Shown piece by piece: positions 7,922 through 16,097 of a DNA stretch of 64,000 bases (position 1 is its first letter; each line of letters opens with the position of its first letter). Location of the stretch: NCBI GenBank assembly GCA_045627385.1, contig JAZQNO010000028.1:70825-134824 (forward strand), written 5' to 3'. Position numbers and translations under genes: made by a program. The notes below the pieces were generated by a model. It was not told the DNA's origin, searched no databases, and saw only the letters and a program-made list of their open reading frames with translations. The DNA comes from UBA1757 sp045627385 (GTDB taxonomy: Bacteria > Bacteroidota > Bacteroidia > Bacteroidales > UBA1402).

Positions 7922-9519
7922 GTATGGCAGATCCCAAATCTTGTATTCGGGCCGGTAAGGCCGTTCTGGGTATCGAATTCGGTTCGACCCGCATCAAGGC
8001 CATCCTCGTCGACGAGGCTTTCAATCCCATCGCTCAAGGCGAGCACGAGTGGGAGAACCGTCTGGTCGACGGTCTGTGGACCTACAGCATCGATGATGTC
8101 TGGACGGGGTTCCAAGACTGTTATGCCAATTTGCGCAAAGATGTGCAGAATAAGTACGATATTGAAATAGAGAAGCTTGCATCGATCGGCATCAGTGCTA
8201 TGATGCACGGTTACATGGCTTTCGACAAGGCTGGAAACATCCTGGTCCCCTTCCGCACCTGGCGCAACACCAATACGGCCCAGGCGGCTGCCGAACTCTC
8301 CAAACTGTTCAATTTCAACATTCCTCTCCGTTGGAGCATTTCGCATCTGTACCAGTGCATCCTCAACGGTGACGAGCATGTCGGCAAAATCGATTTCCTG
8401 ACCACGCTGGCCGGTTATGTCCATTGGCAGCTGACCGGAAAGAAGGTGTTGGGTGTGGGCGACGCTTCGGGCATGATTCCGGTCGATCCCGCCACCAAGA
8501 CCTACAACGCCTCTATGGTAGAGAAGTTTGACAGACTGATCGCTCCCAAGGCTTATCCCTGGAAATTGCTGGATATCCTGCCTCAGTCGCTGAATGCCGG
8601 TCAGAACGCCGGTTTCCTCACCGAAGAAGGCGCCCGCAAACTGGATCCTTCGGGACATCTCCAGGCTGGAATTCCGCTCTGTCCTCCCGAAGGCGACGCA
8701 GGCACCGGAATGATCGCCACCAACGCGGTCAGACCCCGCACGGGCAACGTGTCGGCCGGCACTTCGTCCTTCTCGATGATCGTACTCGAACGCGACCTGT
8801 CCAAGCCCCACGAAATCATCGATATCGTCACCACTCCCGACGGAAGTCCGGTGGCTATGGTCCATTGCAACAACTGCACATCCGATATGAATGCCTGGGT
8901 GGGCATTCTGAAAGAATATCTGCAGCTGATTGATGTGAAGATGGATTCCAAGACCATTTTCCGCTATCTTTTCAACGAAGCGGCCAAGGGTGATGCCGAT
9001 TGCGGCGGCATTCTGGTCTACAACTATGTATCGGGCGAACCGGTGACCGGTTTCTCCGAGGGCCGTCCCCTGGTGCTCCGTTCCGCCAGCGACAAGTTCT
9101 CTTTGGCCAACTTCATGCGCAGCATCATTTACGCCACCATCGGCGTGCTGAAAATCGGCAACGACATCCTTTTCAAAGAGGAGAAGATCAAAGTGGACCG
9201 TATCACCGGCCATGGCGGACTCTTCACCGTCAAGGGTGTCGCCCAGGGCTTCCTGGCCGCTGCACTGAATTCGCCCATTTCCGTCATGGAAACGGCGGGA
9301 GAGGGCGGTGCCTGGGGCATTGCTCTGCTGGCTTCCTATCTGGTCTGCAATGCCAAGGGACTTTCCTTGCCCGATTGGCTCGACTCGGCTGTGTTTGCCG
9401 GCAATACGGGTATGGAAGTGGCTCCCGATCCTGAAGTGGTGAAGGGCTTCAACGCCTATATCGAGGCTTATCAGGCCTGTCTGCCCGTCGAGGCGGCTGC
9501 CGTTGCCTGCAAGAAATGA
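7918..9519 (+). CDS. araB: FGGY-family carbohydrate kinase, probable L-ribulokinase (AraB)
   Basis: The 533-residue protein phosphorylates a sugar with ATP; between AraA and AraD the expected substrate is L-ribulose. FGGY features are visible: N-terminal phosphate motif GIEFGSTRIKAILVDE, a central GNVSAGTSSFSM, and GHGGLFTVKGVAQGFLAAAL near the C-terminus with ETAGEGGAWGIALL. It is of the FGGY subgroup that serves as ribulokinase in Bacteroides and differs from E. coli AraB; xylulokinase activity cannot be excluded from sequence alone. Start codon at 7918 overlaps the araA stop, and its own stop overlaps the GH97 start, both as ATGA. Confidence 0.85.
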   Translation: MSMADPKSCIRAGKAVLGIEFGSTRIKAILVDEAFNPIAQGEHEWENRLVDGLWTYSIDDVWTGFQDCYANLRKDVQNKYDIEIEKLASIGISAMMHGYMAFDKAGNILVPFRTWRNTNTAQAAAELSKLFNFNIPLRWSISHLYQCILNGDEHVGKIDFLTTLAGYVHWQLTGKKVLGVGDASGMIPVDPATKTYNASMVEKFDRLIAPKAYPWKLLDILPQSLNAGQNAGFLTEEGARKLDPSGHLQAGIPLCPPEGDAGTGMIATNAVRPRTGNVSAGTSSFSMIVLERDLSKPHEIIDIVTTPDGSPVAMVHCNNCTSDMNAWVGILKEYLQLIDVKMDSKTIFRYLFNEAAKGDADCGGILVYNYVSGEPVTGFSEGRPLVLRSASDKFSLANFMRSIIYATIGVLKIGNDILFKEEKIKVDRITGHGGLFTVKGVAQGFLAAALNSPISVMETAGEGGAWGIALLASYLVCNAKGLSLPDWLDSAVFAGNTGMEVAPDPEVVKGFNAYIEAYQACLPVEAAAVACKK

Positions 9520-11504
9520 AGAAAATCCTATTCATAAGTCTGATGATGTCGTGTGTCCTGCCCGTAAAGGCAGGACACACGGTCGTTTCGCCAGACGGCC
9601 TGCTGTCCGTGACCGTTTCCGACGAAGGCGGAAAGGCTTCCTATTCGGTGAGTTACGATGGCCATCCGGTGCTGGAACCCTCGGCCCTCGGCATTGAGAC
9701 CGACCTCCATCATTTCTGTCAGGGACTCAAGCTGAGCGATTTCCGCACGGATACCGTCACAGACGACTACACGCTCGACCGCATCAAAACATCCCGTGTC
9801 CATTACGAAGCCCGGCGTTCAATCGCCACCTTTTCGACAGGCGAGGGCAGGAGCGAGGCTTCTTTCGGTGTGGAATTCCAAGTGAGCGACCACAATGTCG
9901 CTTTCCGATACATTCTTCCCGAAGAGCGCGACCGGCGCTGTTCGGTGGTGCGTTCGGAGGAGACCTCCTTTCATTTTCCTGTCGCGGCGACGGCCTTTCT
10001 GACACCGCAGAGCCATGCCATGATCGGTTGGAAACGTTCCAAACCGTCTTATGAAGAGGAATACACGGTGGACCGGCCGGTAGGGAGCGCTTCCCAATAC
10101 GGACACGGATTCACTTTTCCGGGCCTTTTCCGAGTGCCTGTGGACGCTAACAAGGGAAAGACCTCCGACAGCGACATTTGGGTGCTGGTCTCCGAAACCG
10201 GTGTGGACGGCCGTTTCTGCGGCAGCCGCCTGGACGAGCCCACGCCCGACGGCATTTATCGCATCGCCTATCCGATGATGGAGGAAAACAACGGATTCGG
10301 CAGCACGGGCGCTCAGGTCACTCTGCCATGCCTGACTCCATGGCGCACGCTCACGGTCGGCGGTCTCAAGGATGTGGTGGAAACGACCGTTCCTTTCGAT
10401 CTGGTCAGACCGCTGTACGAACCATCTGCGGACTATCGTTACGGCCGTTCCACCTGGAGCTGGATGGTCTGGGACGATGCCAGCATCAACGAGAAAGACC
10501 TGAAAGCCTTCATCGACCTGGCGTCGGAAATGTCTTGGGAATACACCCTGATCGATGCCGGATGGGACCGCAATCTGGGTCGTGAAAAGATGGCCGAACT
10601 GGTCCGCTATGCCCGCGAGCGAAAGGTGGAAGTGTTTCTATGGTACAATTCCAGCGGCGCCTGGAACGACACAAGCCAGAGCCCCGTGGACCTCATGGGC
10701 GATCCGATTTCCCGCAAACGGGAAATGAAATGGATGCAGTCCTTGGGGGTGAAAGGCATCAAAGTGGATTTCTGGGGCGGCGACAAGCAGGAAACCATGC
10801 GCCTGTACGAGCAGGTGCTCAGCGATGCCGATGACCACGGACTTATGGTGATTTTCCACGGTTGCACTTTGCCGAGAGGCTGGGAGAGGATGTACCCCAA
10901 TTATGTGGGAAGCGAGGCTGTTCTGGCTTCGGAAAACCTGAAGTTCAGCCAGCATGCCGACGACATGGAGGCCTTCAATGCCTGTCTGCATCCTTTCATA
11001 CGCAATTCGGTCGGATGCATGGAATTCGGGGGTAGCGCCCTCAACCGTTTTTACAGCCGCGACAACCGGAGAGGCAACCGCCGTGTCACAGGTGATGCAT
11101 TCGAACTGGCATGCGCGGTGCTTTTCCAAAACCCCATCCAAAATTTCGCCCTCACTCCGAACAATCTGCAGGATGCGCCCTCCGAGGCCATAGATTTCAT
11201 GAGAAATGTCCCGACAGTCTGGGATGAAATCCGTTTCATCGACGGCTATCCCGGCCGTTATGTCGTGCTGGCCCGGCGCAGCGGCGACATCTGGTATCTG
11301 GCCGCTGTCAACGCCTGCCAGGAAACCTTGAAGCTCGACATTGACCTTTCCTTCATAAAAGATAGCGCTCCGACGCTTTACCTTGACGGAAATAATCTTA
11401 ACTTTGCAGTCTCAAAACTGAAGCCCGACCGCAAGAGGCATGTGCGCCTCGAAATTCCCGGCAAGGGGGGAGCGGTCATCGTAGGCGAAAATAATGATAA
11501 ATAA
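9516..11504 (+). CDS. GH97 family glycosidase, retaining type, signal peptide
   Basis: A 662-residue protein with signal peptide MKKILFISLMMSCVLPVKAG. GH97 enzymes have an N-terminal beta-sandwich (about 25-280), a (beta/alpha)8 barrel (about 290-560) and a C-terminal beta domain. The motif GIKVDFWGG puts Asp418 where retaining GH97 enzymes have their nucleophile (Asp415 in the B. thetaiotaomicron alpha-galactosidase); Glu467 or Glu473 (GSEAVLASENL) is the likely acid/base. Inverting alpha-glucosidases of the family lack this Asp. Retaining members act on alpha-galactosides or on beta-L-arabinopyranosides; being in the arabinose operon makes release of L-arabinose attractive. Translation is coupled to araB by an ATGA overlap. 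The exact substrate is inferred, not seen. Confidence 0.9.
   Translation: MKKILFISLMMSCVLPVKAGHTVVSPDGLLSVTVSDEGGKASYSVSYDGHPVLEPSALGIETDLHHFCQGLKLSDFRTDTVTDDYTLDRIKTSRVHYEARRSIATFSTGEGRSEASFGVEFQVSDHNVAFRYILPEERDRRCSVVRSEETSFHFPVAATAFLTPQSHAMIGWKRSKPSYEEEYTVDRPVGSASQYGHGFTFPGLFRVPVDANKGKTSDSDIWVLVSETGVDGRFCGSRLDEPTPDGIYRIAYPMMEENNGFGSTGAQVTLPCLTPWRTLTVGGLKDVVETTVPFDLVRPLYEPSADYRYGRSTWSWMVWDDASINEKDLKAFIDLASEMSWEYTLIDAGWDRNLGREKMAELVRYARERKVEVFLWYNSSGAWNDTSQSPVDLMGDPISRKREMKWMQSLGVKGIKVDFWGGDKQETMRLYEQVLSDADDHGLMVIFHGCTLPRGWERMYPNYVGSEAVLASENLKFSQHADDMEAFNACLHPFIRNSVGCMEFGGSALNRFYSRDNRRGNRRVTGDAFELACAVLFQNPIQNFALTPNNLQDAPSEAIDFMRNVPTVWDEIRFIDGYPGRYVVLARRSGDIWYLAAVNACQETLKLDIDLSFIKDSAPTLYLDGNNLNFAVSKLKPDRKRHVRLEIPGKGGAVIVGENNDK
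9551..9580 (+). other. Perfect 12-bp hairpin inside the GH97 signal-peptide coding region
   Basis: GTGTGTCCTGCC (9551-9562) and its exact complement (9569-9580) flank a six-base loop, 35 bases after the start codon. In mRNA this would be a stable stem inside the coding sequence. It might slow translation or processing of the GH97 message relative to araB. It has no T-run after it, so it is not a terminator. Confidence 0.55.
11377..11406 (+). promoter_or_regulatory. Possible internal promoter for transketolase
   Basis: TAACTTTG at 11399-11406 matches TAnnTTTG and is preceded by TTTA at 11377-11380 with 18 bases between. It lies inside the 3' end of the GH97 gene, 125 bases before the transketolase start. 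It could allow transketolase to be made when the arabinose operon is off. Confidence 0.4.
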
Positions 11505-11531
11505 CATCAATAATCTAACAATCAGGTTTTT

Positions 11532-13553
11532 ATGAACGACGTAAAAGTAATGAACCGCGCAGCCGACAACATCCGTATCCTGGCTGCCTCTATGGTTGAA
11601 AAAGCCAAGTCCGGTCACCCCGGCGGTGCCATGGGTGGTGCCGATTTCATCAATGTCCTCTATTCTGAGTATCTGAAGTACGATCCCGAAAATCCGGCTT
11701 GGATGGGTCGCGACCGCTTTTTCCTGGATCCCGGTCATATGGCTCCCATGCTCTATGCACAGCTGACTCTCATCGATAAGTTCACGACTGACGAACTGCA
11801 GGTTCTCCGCCAGTGGGGCGCTCCCACCGCCGGCCATCCCGAGCGCAATATCGCCCGCGGTATCGAAAACACCTCAGGTCCTCTGGGTCAGGGTCACTGC
11901 TACGCTGTCGGTGCCGCCATCGCCGCCAAGTTCCTGGCTGCCCGTACCGGCAATCCCACTTTTGCCAAGGAAACCGTCTACGCCTACATCTCCGACGGTG
12001 GCGTGGAAGAGGAAATCTCGCAGGGCGCCGGTCGTCTGGCCGGTCACCTCGGATTGGACAACCTCATCATGTTCTACGACTCCAACGACATCCAGCTTTC
12101 GACCGAATGTGCCGAAGTCACCAGCGAAAACACCGCTATGAAGTACAAGGCATGGGGTTGGAACGTCATTGAAATCAACGGCAACGACTGCAAGCAGATC
12201 CGCAAGGCTCTCGACGCCGCCAAGAAGGAAAGCAAACGCCCGACCCTCATCATCGGCAAGTGCATCATGGGTAAGGGTGCCCGCAAGGAAGACAACAGCT
12301 CCTACGAGCGCAACTGCAAGACCCACGGCGCTCCTCTCGGTGGCGACGCCTATCGCAATACCGTCGTCAATCTGGGTGGCGATCCCGACAACGCATTCGT
12401 CGTATTCGACGATGTCAAGGCTCTGTATGCCGCCCGCAAGGCCGAACTCGAGAACATCTGCGCCGAGCGTTATGCCGAAGAGCAGGCTTGGGCAAAGGCC
12501 AATGCCGAACAGGCTGCACAGCTGGCAGACTGGTTCGAAGGCAAGGCTCCGAAGGTGGATTGGACGGCTGTCCAGCAGAAGGCCAACGATTCGACCCGTG
12601 GCGCTTCCGCCACCGTTCTGAGCGTTCTGGCTCAGCAGGTTCCCAACATGATCTGCGCCAGCGCCGACCTTTCCAACTCGGACAAGACCGATGGTTTCCT
12701 CAAAAAGACCCACGCTTTCGTCAAGGGCGATTTCAGCGGTGCCTTCTTCCAGGCCGGTGTGGCCGAACTGACGATGGCCTGCTGCTGCATCGGTATGGCT
12801 CTGCACGGCGGTGTCATTCCCGCTTGCGGTACCTTCTTCGTATTCAGCGATTATATGAAGCCTGCCGTCCGTATGGCCGCTCTGATGGAACTCCCCGTCA
12901 AGTTCATCTGGACTCACGATGCCTTCCGTGTCGGTGAAGACGGTCCTACCCACGAGCCCGTGGAGCAGGAAGCTCAGATCCGTCTGATGGAAAAACTCAA
13001 AAACCACAGCGGAAAGAACTCCATGCTGGTTCTCCGTCCCGCCGACGCCGAAGAAACGACCGTCTGCTGGAAACTGGCCATGGAAAACGTCAGCACTCCG
13101 ACCGCTCTGCTCTTCTCCCGTCAGAACATCACTCTCTTGCCCGCCGGCACGGATTACGAGCAGGCAGCCAAGGGTGGTTACATCGTAGCCGGCGCTGACG
13201 AGAATCCCGATGTCATCCTGGTGGCTACCGGTTCCGAAGTATCCACACTTGTGGCTGGTACCGAACTGCTTCGTGCCGACGGCATCAAGGTTCGCGTGGT
13301 CAATGTTCCTTCCGAAGGTCTGTTCCGCAGCCAAAGCGAAGACTACCAGCAGGCTGTCCTGCCTTGTGGCGTGAAGAAATTCGGCATGACCGCCGGTCTG
13401 CCTGTCAATCTGCTCGGCCTGGTCGGCAGCGAAGGCAAGATCTGGGGCCTGGAAAGCTTCGGCTTCTCCGCTCCTTACAAGGTGCTCGACGAAAAGCTCG
13501 GTTTCAACGGACAGAACGTTTACGAGCAGGTCAAGGCCTTCCTGGGCAAATAA
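11532..13553 (+). CDS. tkt: Transketolase
   Basis: Transketolase moves two-carbon units between ketose and aldose phosphates with thiamine diphosphate and magnesium, feeding xylulose 5-phosphate from the arabinose genes into central metabolism. The 673-residue length is usual. Visible are the N-terminal AKSGHPGGAMGGADF, the thiamine-binding stretch YISDGGVEEEISQGAGRL with NLIMFYDSNDIQLS, the pyrimidine-domain KFIWTHDAFRVGEDGPTHEP, and a C-terminal domain from about 540. It is 27 bases after the GH97 gene. Codon use is strongly biased, as in highly expressed genes. A hairpin follows. Confidence 0.97.
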   Translation: MNDVKVMNRAADNIRILAASMVEKAKSGHPGGAMGGADFINVLYSEYLKYDPENPAWMGRDRFFLDPGHMAPMLYAQLTLIDKFTTDELQVLRQWGAPTAGHPERNIARGIENTSGPLGQGHCYAVGAAIAAKFLAARTGNPTFAKETVYAYISDGGVEEEISQGAGRLAGHLGLDNLIMFYDSNDIQLSTECAEVTSENTAMKYKAWGWNVIEINGNDCKQIRKALDAAKKESKRPTLIIGKCIMGKGARKEDNSSYERNCKTHGAPLGGDAYRNTVVNLGGDPDNAFVVFDDVKALYAARKAELENICAERYAEEQAWAKANAEQAAQLADWFEGKAPKVDWTAVQQKANDSTRGASATVLSVLAQQVPNMICASADLSNSDKTDGFLKKTHAFVKGDFSGAFFQAGVAELTMACCCIGMALHGGVIPACGTFFVFSDYMKPAVRMAALMELPVKFIWTHDAFRVGEDGPTHEPVEQEAQIRLMEKLKNHSGKNSMLVLRPADAEETTVCWKLAMENVSTPTALLFSRQNITLLPAGTDYEQAAKGGYIVAGADENPDVILVATGSEVSTLVAGTELLRADGIKVRVVNVPSEGLFRSQSEDYQQAVLPCGVKKFGMTAGLPVNLLGLVGSEGKIWGLESFGFSAPYKVLDEKLGFNGQNVYEQVKAFLGK

Positions 13554-13578
13554 TCAATCCATTGATTCGAACAACCGG

Positions 13579-13609
13579 CAGCCCCTGTCCTGAAATAGGG
13601 CAGGGGCTG
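13579..13609 (+). terminator. Hairpin at end of the kdu-ara-tkt operon
   Basis: CAGCCCCTGTCC (579-590 of this kilobase) pairs with GGGCAGGGGCTG (598-609) with one mismatch around a seven-base loop. It starts 26 bases after the transketolase stop. The following bases (TCTTGACAG) are only weakly T-rich, so termination may be incomplete and the next gene could partly be read through. Confidence 0.6.
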
Positions 13610-13628
13610 TCTTGACAGATATCCAGAA

Positions 13629-14540
13629 ATGATCAAATATGCCATCGTCGGTACCGGCGGATTGGGCGGCTATTATGGCGGTCGTCTGGCCGACAGCGGT
13701 CAGGAAGTGTATTTCCTGCTGCACAAGGATTATCAGGAAGTCTCGCGGCGACAGACGCTCATCGTGGACTCCGTCAAAGGGGATTTTGTCCTGCAGTCTC
13801 CCCACATTTACCGCGACAGCAAGGAAATGCCCGTGTGCGATGTGGTGCTGGTGTGCATGAAGACCTGCAACAATCATCTCCTTCCCGAAATCCTGTCGCC
13901 CATCGTTCATCCCGGATCGGTGGTGGTGTTGGTGCAGAACGGCCTGCGTCTGGAGGAAGAACTGGCCGAAAAGATGCCGCATCAGGCGCTGGCGGGAGCG
14001 ACAGCTTTCATCTGTTCCTACAGGGTGGGAGCGGGCCATATCCGTCACGATGCCTATGGCGAACTGAATCTAGCGCCTTTCCGCGATTGTCCGCAAGACG
14101 TGCTGCATCAGGTATGCGCCGATTTGGAAGCGGCCGGCGTGCCGACCCATTTCGAACCCGACCTGCACGCACTGCGTTGGAAAAAACTGGTTTGGAACAT
14201 TCCCTACAACGGGCTTACGGTCATTCTCAATGCCAAAACCGACCGTCTGACTTTCGAACCTGCCGCCCGCGACCTGGTGTGCCGGCTGATGCGGGAAGTG
14301 GTGGAAGCGGCTGCTGCCTCGGGTGTGCAGATTCCCTCCGACTATATCGGAAAGATGTTGGATCTCACCGAAAAGATGACTCCCTATTGGCCCAGCATGC
14401 GGCTCGATTATGACGCCCGGCGGCCGATGGAGGTGCGCACGATGTACAGCAATCCCATTCAGGAAGCCCGGGAAAACGGTTATGAGATGAAAATGACCGA
14501 AGTAATGGAAAAGCAATTGCTGTTTTTGGGAAATTATTGA
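13629..14540 (+). CDS. panE: Ketopantoate reductase family protein (PanE/ApbA-like)
   Basis: Ketopantoate reductase makes D-pantoate from 2-dehydropantoate with NADPH, a step in pantothenate and coenzyme A synthesis. The 303-residue protein has the Rossmann motif GTGGLGGYYGGRLADSG, the nicotinamide-side segment VCMKTCNN, QNGL, and the catalytic-lysine region ALRWKKLVWNIPYNGLTVIL, followed by the all-alpha C-terminal domain. Many family members outside the pantothenate pathway act on other 2-oxo acids, and no other pantothenate gene is nearby, so the family call is firm and the substrate less so. Confidence 0.82.
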   Translation: MIKYAIVGTGGLGGYYGGRLADSGQEVYFLLHKDYQEVSRRQTLIVDSVKGDFVLQSPHIYRDSKEMPVCDVVLVCMKTCNNHLLPEILSPIVHPGSVVVLVQNGLRLEEELAEKMPHQALAGATAFICSYRVGAGHIRHDAYGELNLAPFRDCPQDVLHQVCADLEAAGVPTHFEPDLHALRWKKLVWNIPYNGLTVILNAKTDRLTFEPAARDLVCRLMREVVEAAAASGVQIPSDYIGKMLDLTEKMTPYWPSMRLDYDARRPMEVRTMYSNPIQEARENGYEMKMTEVMEKQLLFLGNY

Positions 14541-14570
14541 TATCTTGCAAGCGTTTTCAAACGCCAAAAA

Positions 14571-14771
14571 ATGACCGATATGTTTCTGCTATTAGGATTA
14601 GGTACTCAAGAACTGATTCTCATCGCGTTGGTTTTCGTGCTTCTCTTCGGTGCGGCCAAACTGCCCGATCTGATGAAGAATCTGGGAAAAGGGATCAAGA
14701 GTTTCAAGAACGAGCTCAACTCTACGGAGGACAAGAAAAAAGACGACGAGCCGCAGCAGCCGGCCGAGTGA
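14571..14771 (+). CDS. tatA: Twin-arginine translocase subunit TatA
   Basis: A 66-residue protein with one N-terminal helix (LILIALVFVLLFGAAKLP) followed by DLMKNLGKGIKSFKNEL, an amphipathic helix, and a charged tail. The FGAAKLPDLM...LGKG pattern is the TatA/E signature. TatA oligomers form the passage for folded proteins through the inner membrane with TatC, whose gene begins 18 bases downstream. No TatB-like gene is present, which is the usual TatA-TatC arrangement of Bacteroidota. Confidence 0.93.
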   Translation: MTDMFLLLGLGTQELILIALVFVLLFGAAKLPDLMKNLGKGIKSFKNELNSTEDKKKDDEPQQPAE

Positions 14772-14789
14772 GGACGCTAGCCACTGAGA

Positions 14790-15587
14790 ATGTCTCCTCA
14801 GAACATGACTTTTTGGGAGCACCTTGACGAACTCAGGCGAGTGGTGGTGCGTGTGCTTGTCGCTCTGCTGGCAGCGACGGTGGTCGCTTTCTGTTTCAAG
14901 GATTTCCTTTTTCAGATCATTCTGGGCCCGCAAAAGCCCGATTTCCTGCTTTACCGCTGCCTGAATGCGCTGGCCGGGCGTCTCGACCGTCCGGGACTTC
15001 AGATCGAGCCGCTCAGCGTGCAGCTCATCAGCACTCAGTTGAGTTCGCAGTTCGTTATCCATATGAAGACGGCTTTCGGTGCCGCAGCGGTGGTGCTGTC
15101 TCCCTACATCGTTTTCGAACTGTTCCGATTCGTTTCGCCGGCTCTTTATGCCGACGAAAAACGGTATGCCGTAAAGACCGTCCTTTGGTCGGGCCTGCTG
15201 TTCTGGATGGGCGTCCTGCTCGACTATTTCCTCATTTTCCCGGTCTCTTTCCGATTTCTGGCCGCTTATCAGGTGAGTGCCGACGTGGTCAATACCTTCA
15301 CCCTGTCTTCCTATATGCAGACCTTTCTGGTGATGTCTTTTCTGATGGGTCTGCTGTTCGAACTGCCGGTGCTTGGCTGGCTGTTCGCCCGTTTGGGACT
15401 GATCGACGCCGCCTGGATGCGCCGTTACCGGCGTCACGCCATCATGGTAATCCTTATCGTGTCGGCCGTCATCACGCCGACGGGAGACGTGTTCACGCTG
15501 AGCATCGTGTCGCTGCCCATCATCCTGCTGTACGAACTGACCATAGGGGTGGTCGGAAAATCTTATCGGCCCAGAAATGTCGCATAG
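14790..15587 (+). CDS. tatC: Twin-arginine translocase subunit TatC
   Basis: The 265-residue protein has six predicted membrane helices and the family N-terminus MTFWEHLDELRRVVVRVLVALL, where the Glu-His-Leu-x-Glu-Leu-Arg stretch recognises twin-arginine signal peptides. A long periplasmic loop after the first helix and VSAVITPTGDVFTLSIVSLP near the C-terminus are typical. It forms the translocase with TatA, encoded just upstream. The reading frame starts MSPQNMTFWEHL; the ATG at 14790 is kept, though the second ATG is possible. Confidence 0.95.
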   Translation: MSPQNMTFWEHLDELRRVVVRVLVALLAATVVAFCFKDFLFQIILGPQKPDFLLYRCLNALAGRLDRPGLQIEPLSVQLISTQLSSQFVIHMKTAFGAAAVVLSPYIVFELFRFVSPALYADEKRYAVKTVLWSGLLFWMGVLLDYFLIFPVSFRFLAAYQVSADVVNTFTLSSYMQTFLVMSFLMGLLFELPVLGWLFARLGLIDAAWMRRYRRHAIMVILIVSAVITPTGDVFTLSIVSLPIILLYELTIGVVGKSYRPRNVA

Positions 15588-15589
15588 CC

Positions 15590-15619
15590 TTGGCGGATGT
15601 CAAATTCTTTGTATCTTTG
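15590..15619 (+). promoter_or_regulatory. Promoter of rpiB
   Basis: TATCTTTG at 15612-15619 is a full match to the Bacteroidota -7 element, with TTG at 15590-15592 and 19 bases between. The element ends 25 bases before the rpiB ATG, leaving a short leader. This separates rpiB from the tat genes transcriptionally. Confidence 0.7.
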
Positions 15620-15644
15620 CCGTCGAAAACCTATATAGATTTTT

Positions 15645-16097
15645 ATGAATTCAGATGACAGTTCCCCGGTCGCGATATGCAGTGACCATGCGGGCTTTGA
15701 ATTGAAGGAAGCCGTCTGTGACTGGCTGACCGAGCAGAACATTCCATTTGTCAATTTCGGCACCTATTCGCCTGACAGCTGTGACTATGCCGACTTCGCC
15801 CATCCGCTTGCCGAAGCGATTGAGAATGAAGAGTGCCGTTGCGGCATTGCCATTTGCGGCAGTGGAGAAGGGGTCAGCATGACCGTCAACAAACACCAGG
15901 ACATCCGTGGCGCTCTCTGCTGGTGCGCAGACATCGCCCGTCTGTCACGCCAGCACAACGATGCCAACGTCTGCTGTCTGCCGGCCCGTTTTGTGAGCCG
16001 CGACCAGGCGATCGACATTATCCGGATATTTTTCGACACCGCTTTCGAAGGCGGTCGTCATCAGAAGAGAATCGAGAAGATTCCCGTCAGCGACTGA
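15645..16097 (+). CDS. rpiB: Ribose-5-phosphate isomerase B
   Basis: RpiB interconverts ribose 5-phosphate and ribulose 5-phosphate in the pentose phosphate pathway. The 150-residue protein shows CSDHAGFELKE near the N-terminus, the catalytic Cys71 in GIAICGSGEGVSMTVNKH, and the RQHNDANV segment with the conserved His105. The family uses this Cys as base, in contrast to RpiA. Together with the transketolase 2 kb upstream it completes the non-oxidative handling of pentoses. Its last 11 bases overlap the end of the convergent yggS-type gene. Confidence 0.93.
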   Translation: MNSDDSSPVAICSDHAGFELKEAVCDWLTEQNIPFVNFGTYSPDSCDYADFAHPLAEAIENEECRCGIAICGSGEGVSMTVNKHQDIRGALCWCADIARLSRQHNDANVCCLPARFVSRDQAIDIIRIFFDTAFEGGRHQKRIEKIPVSD

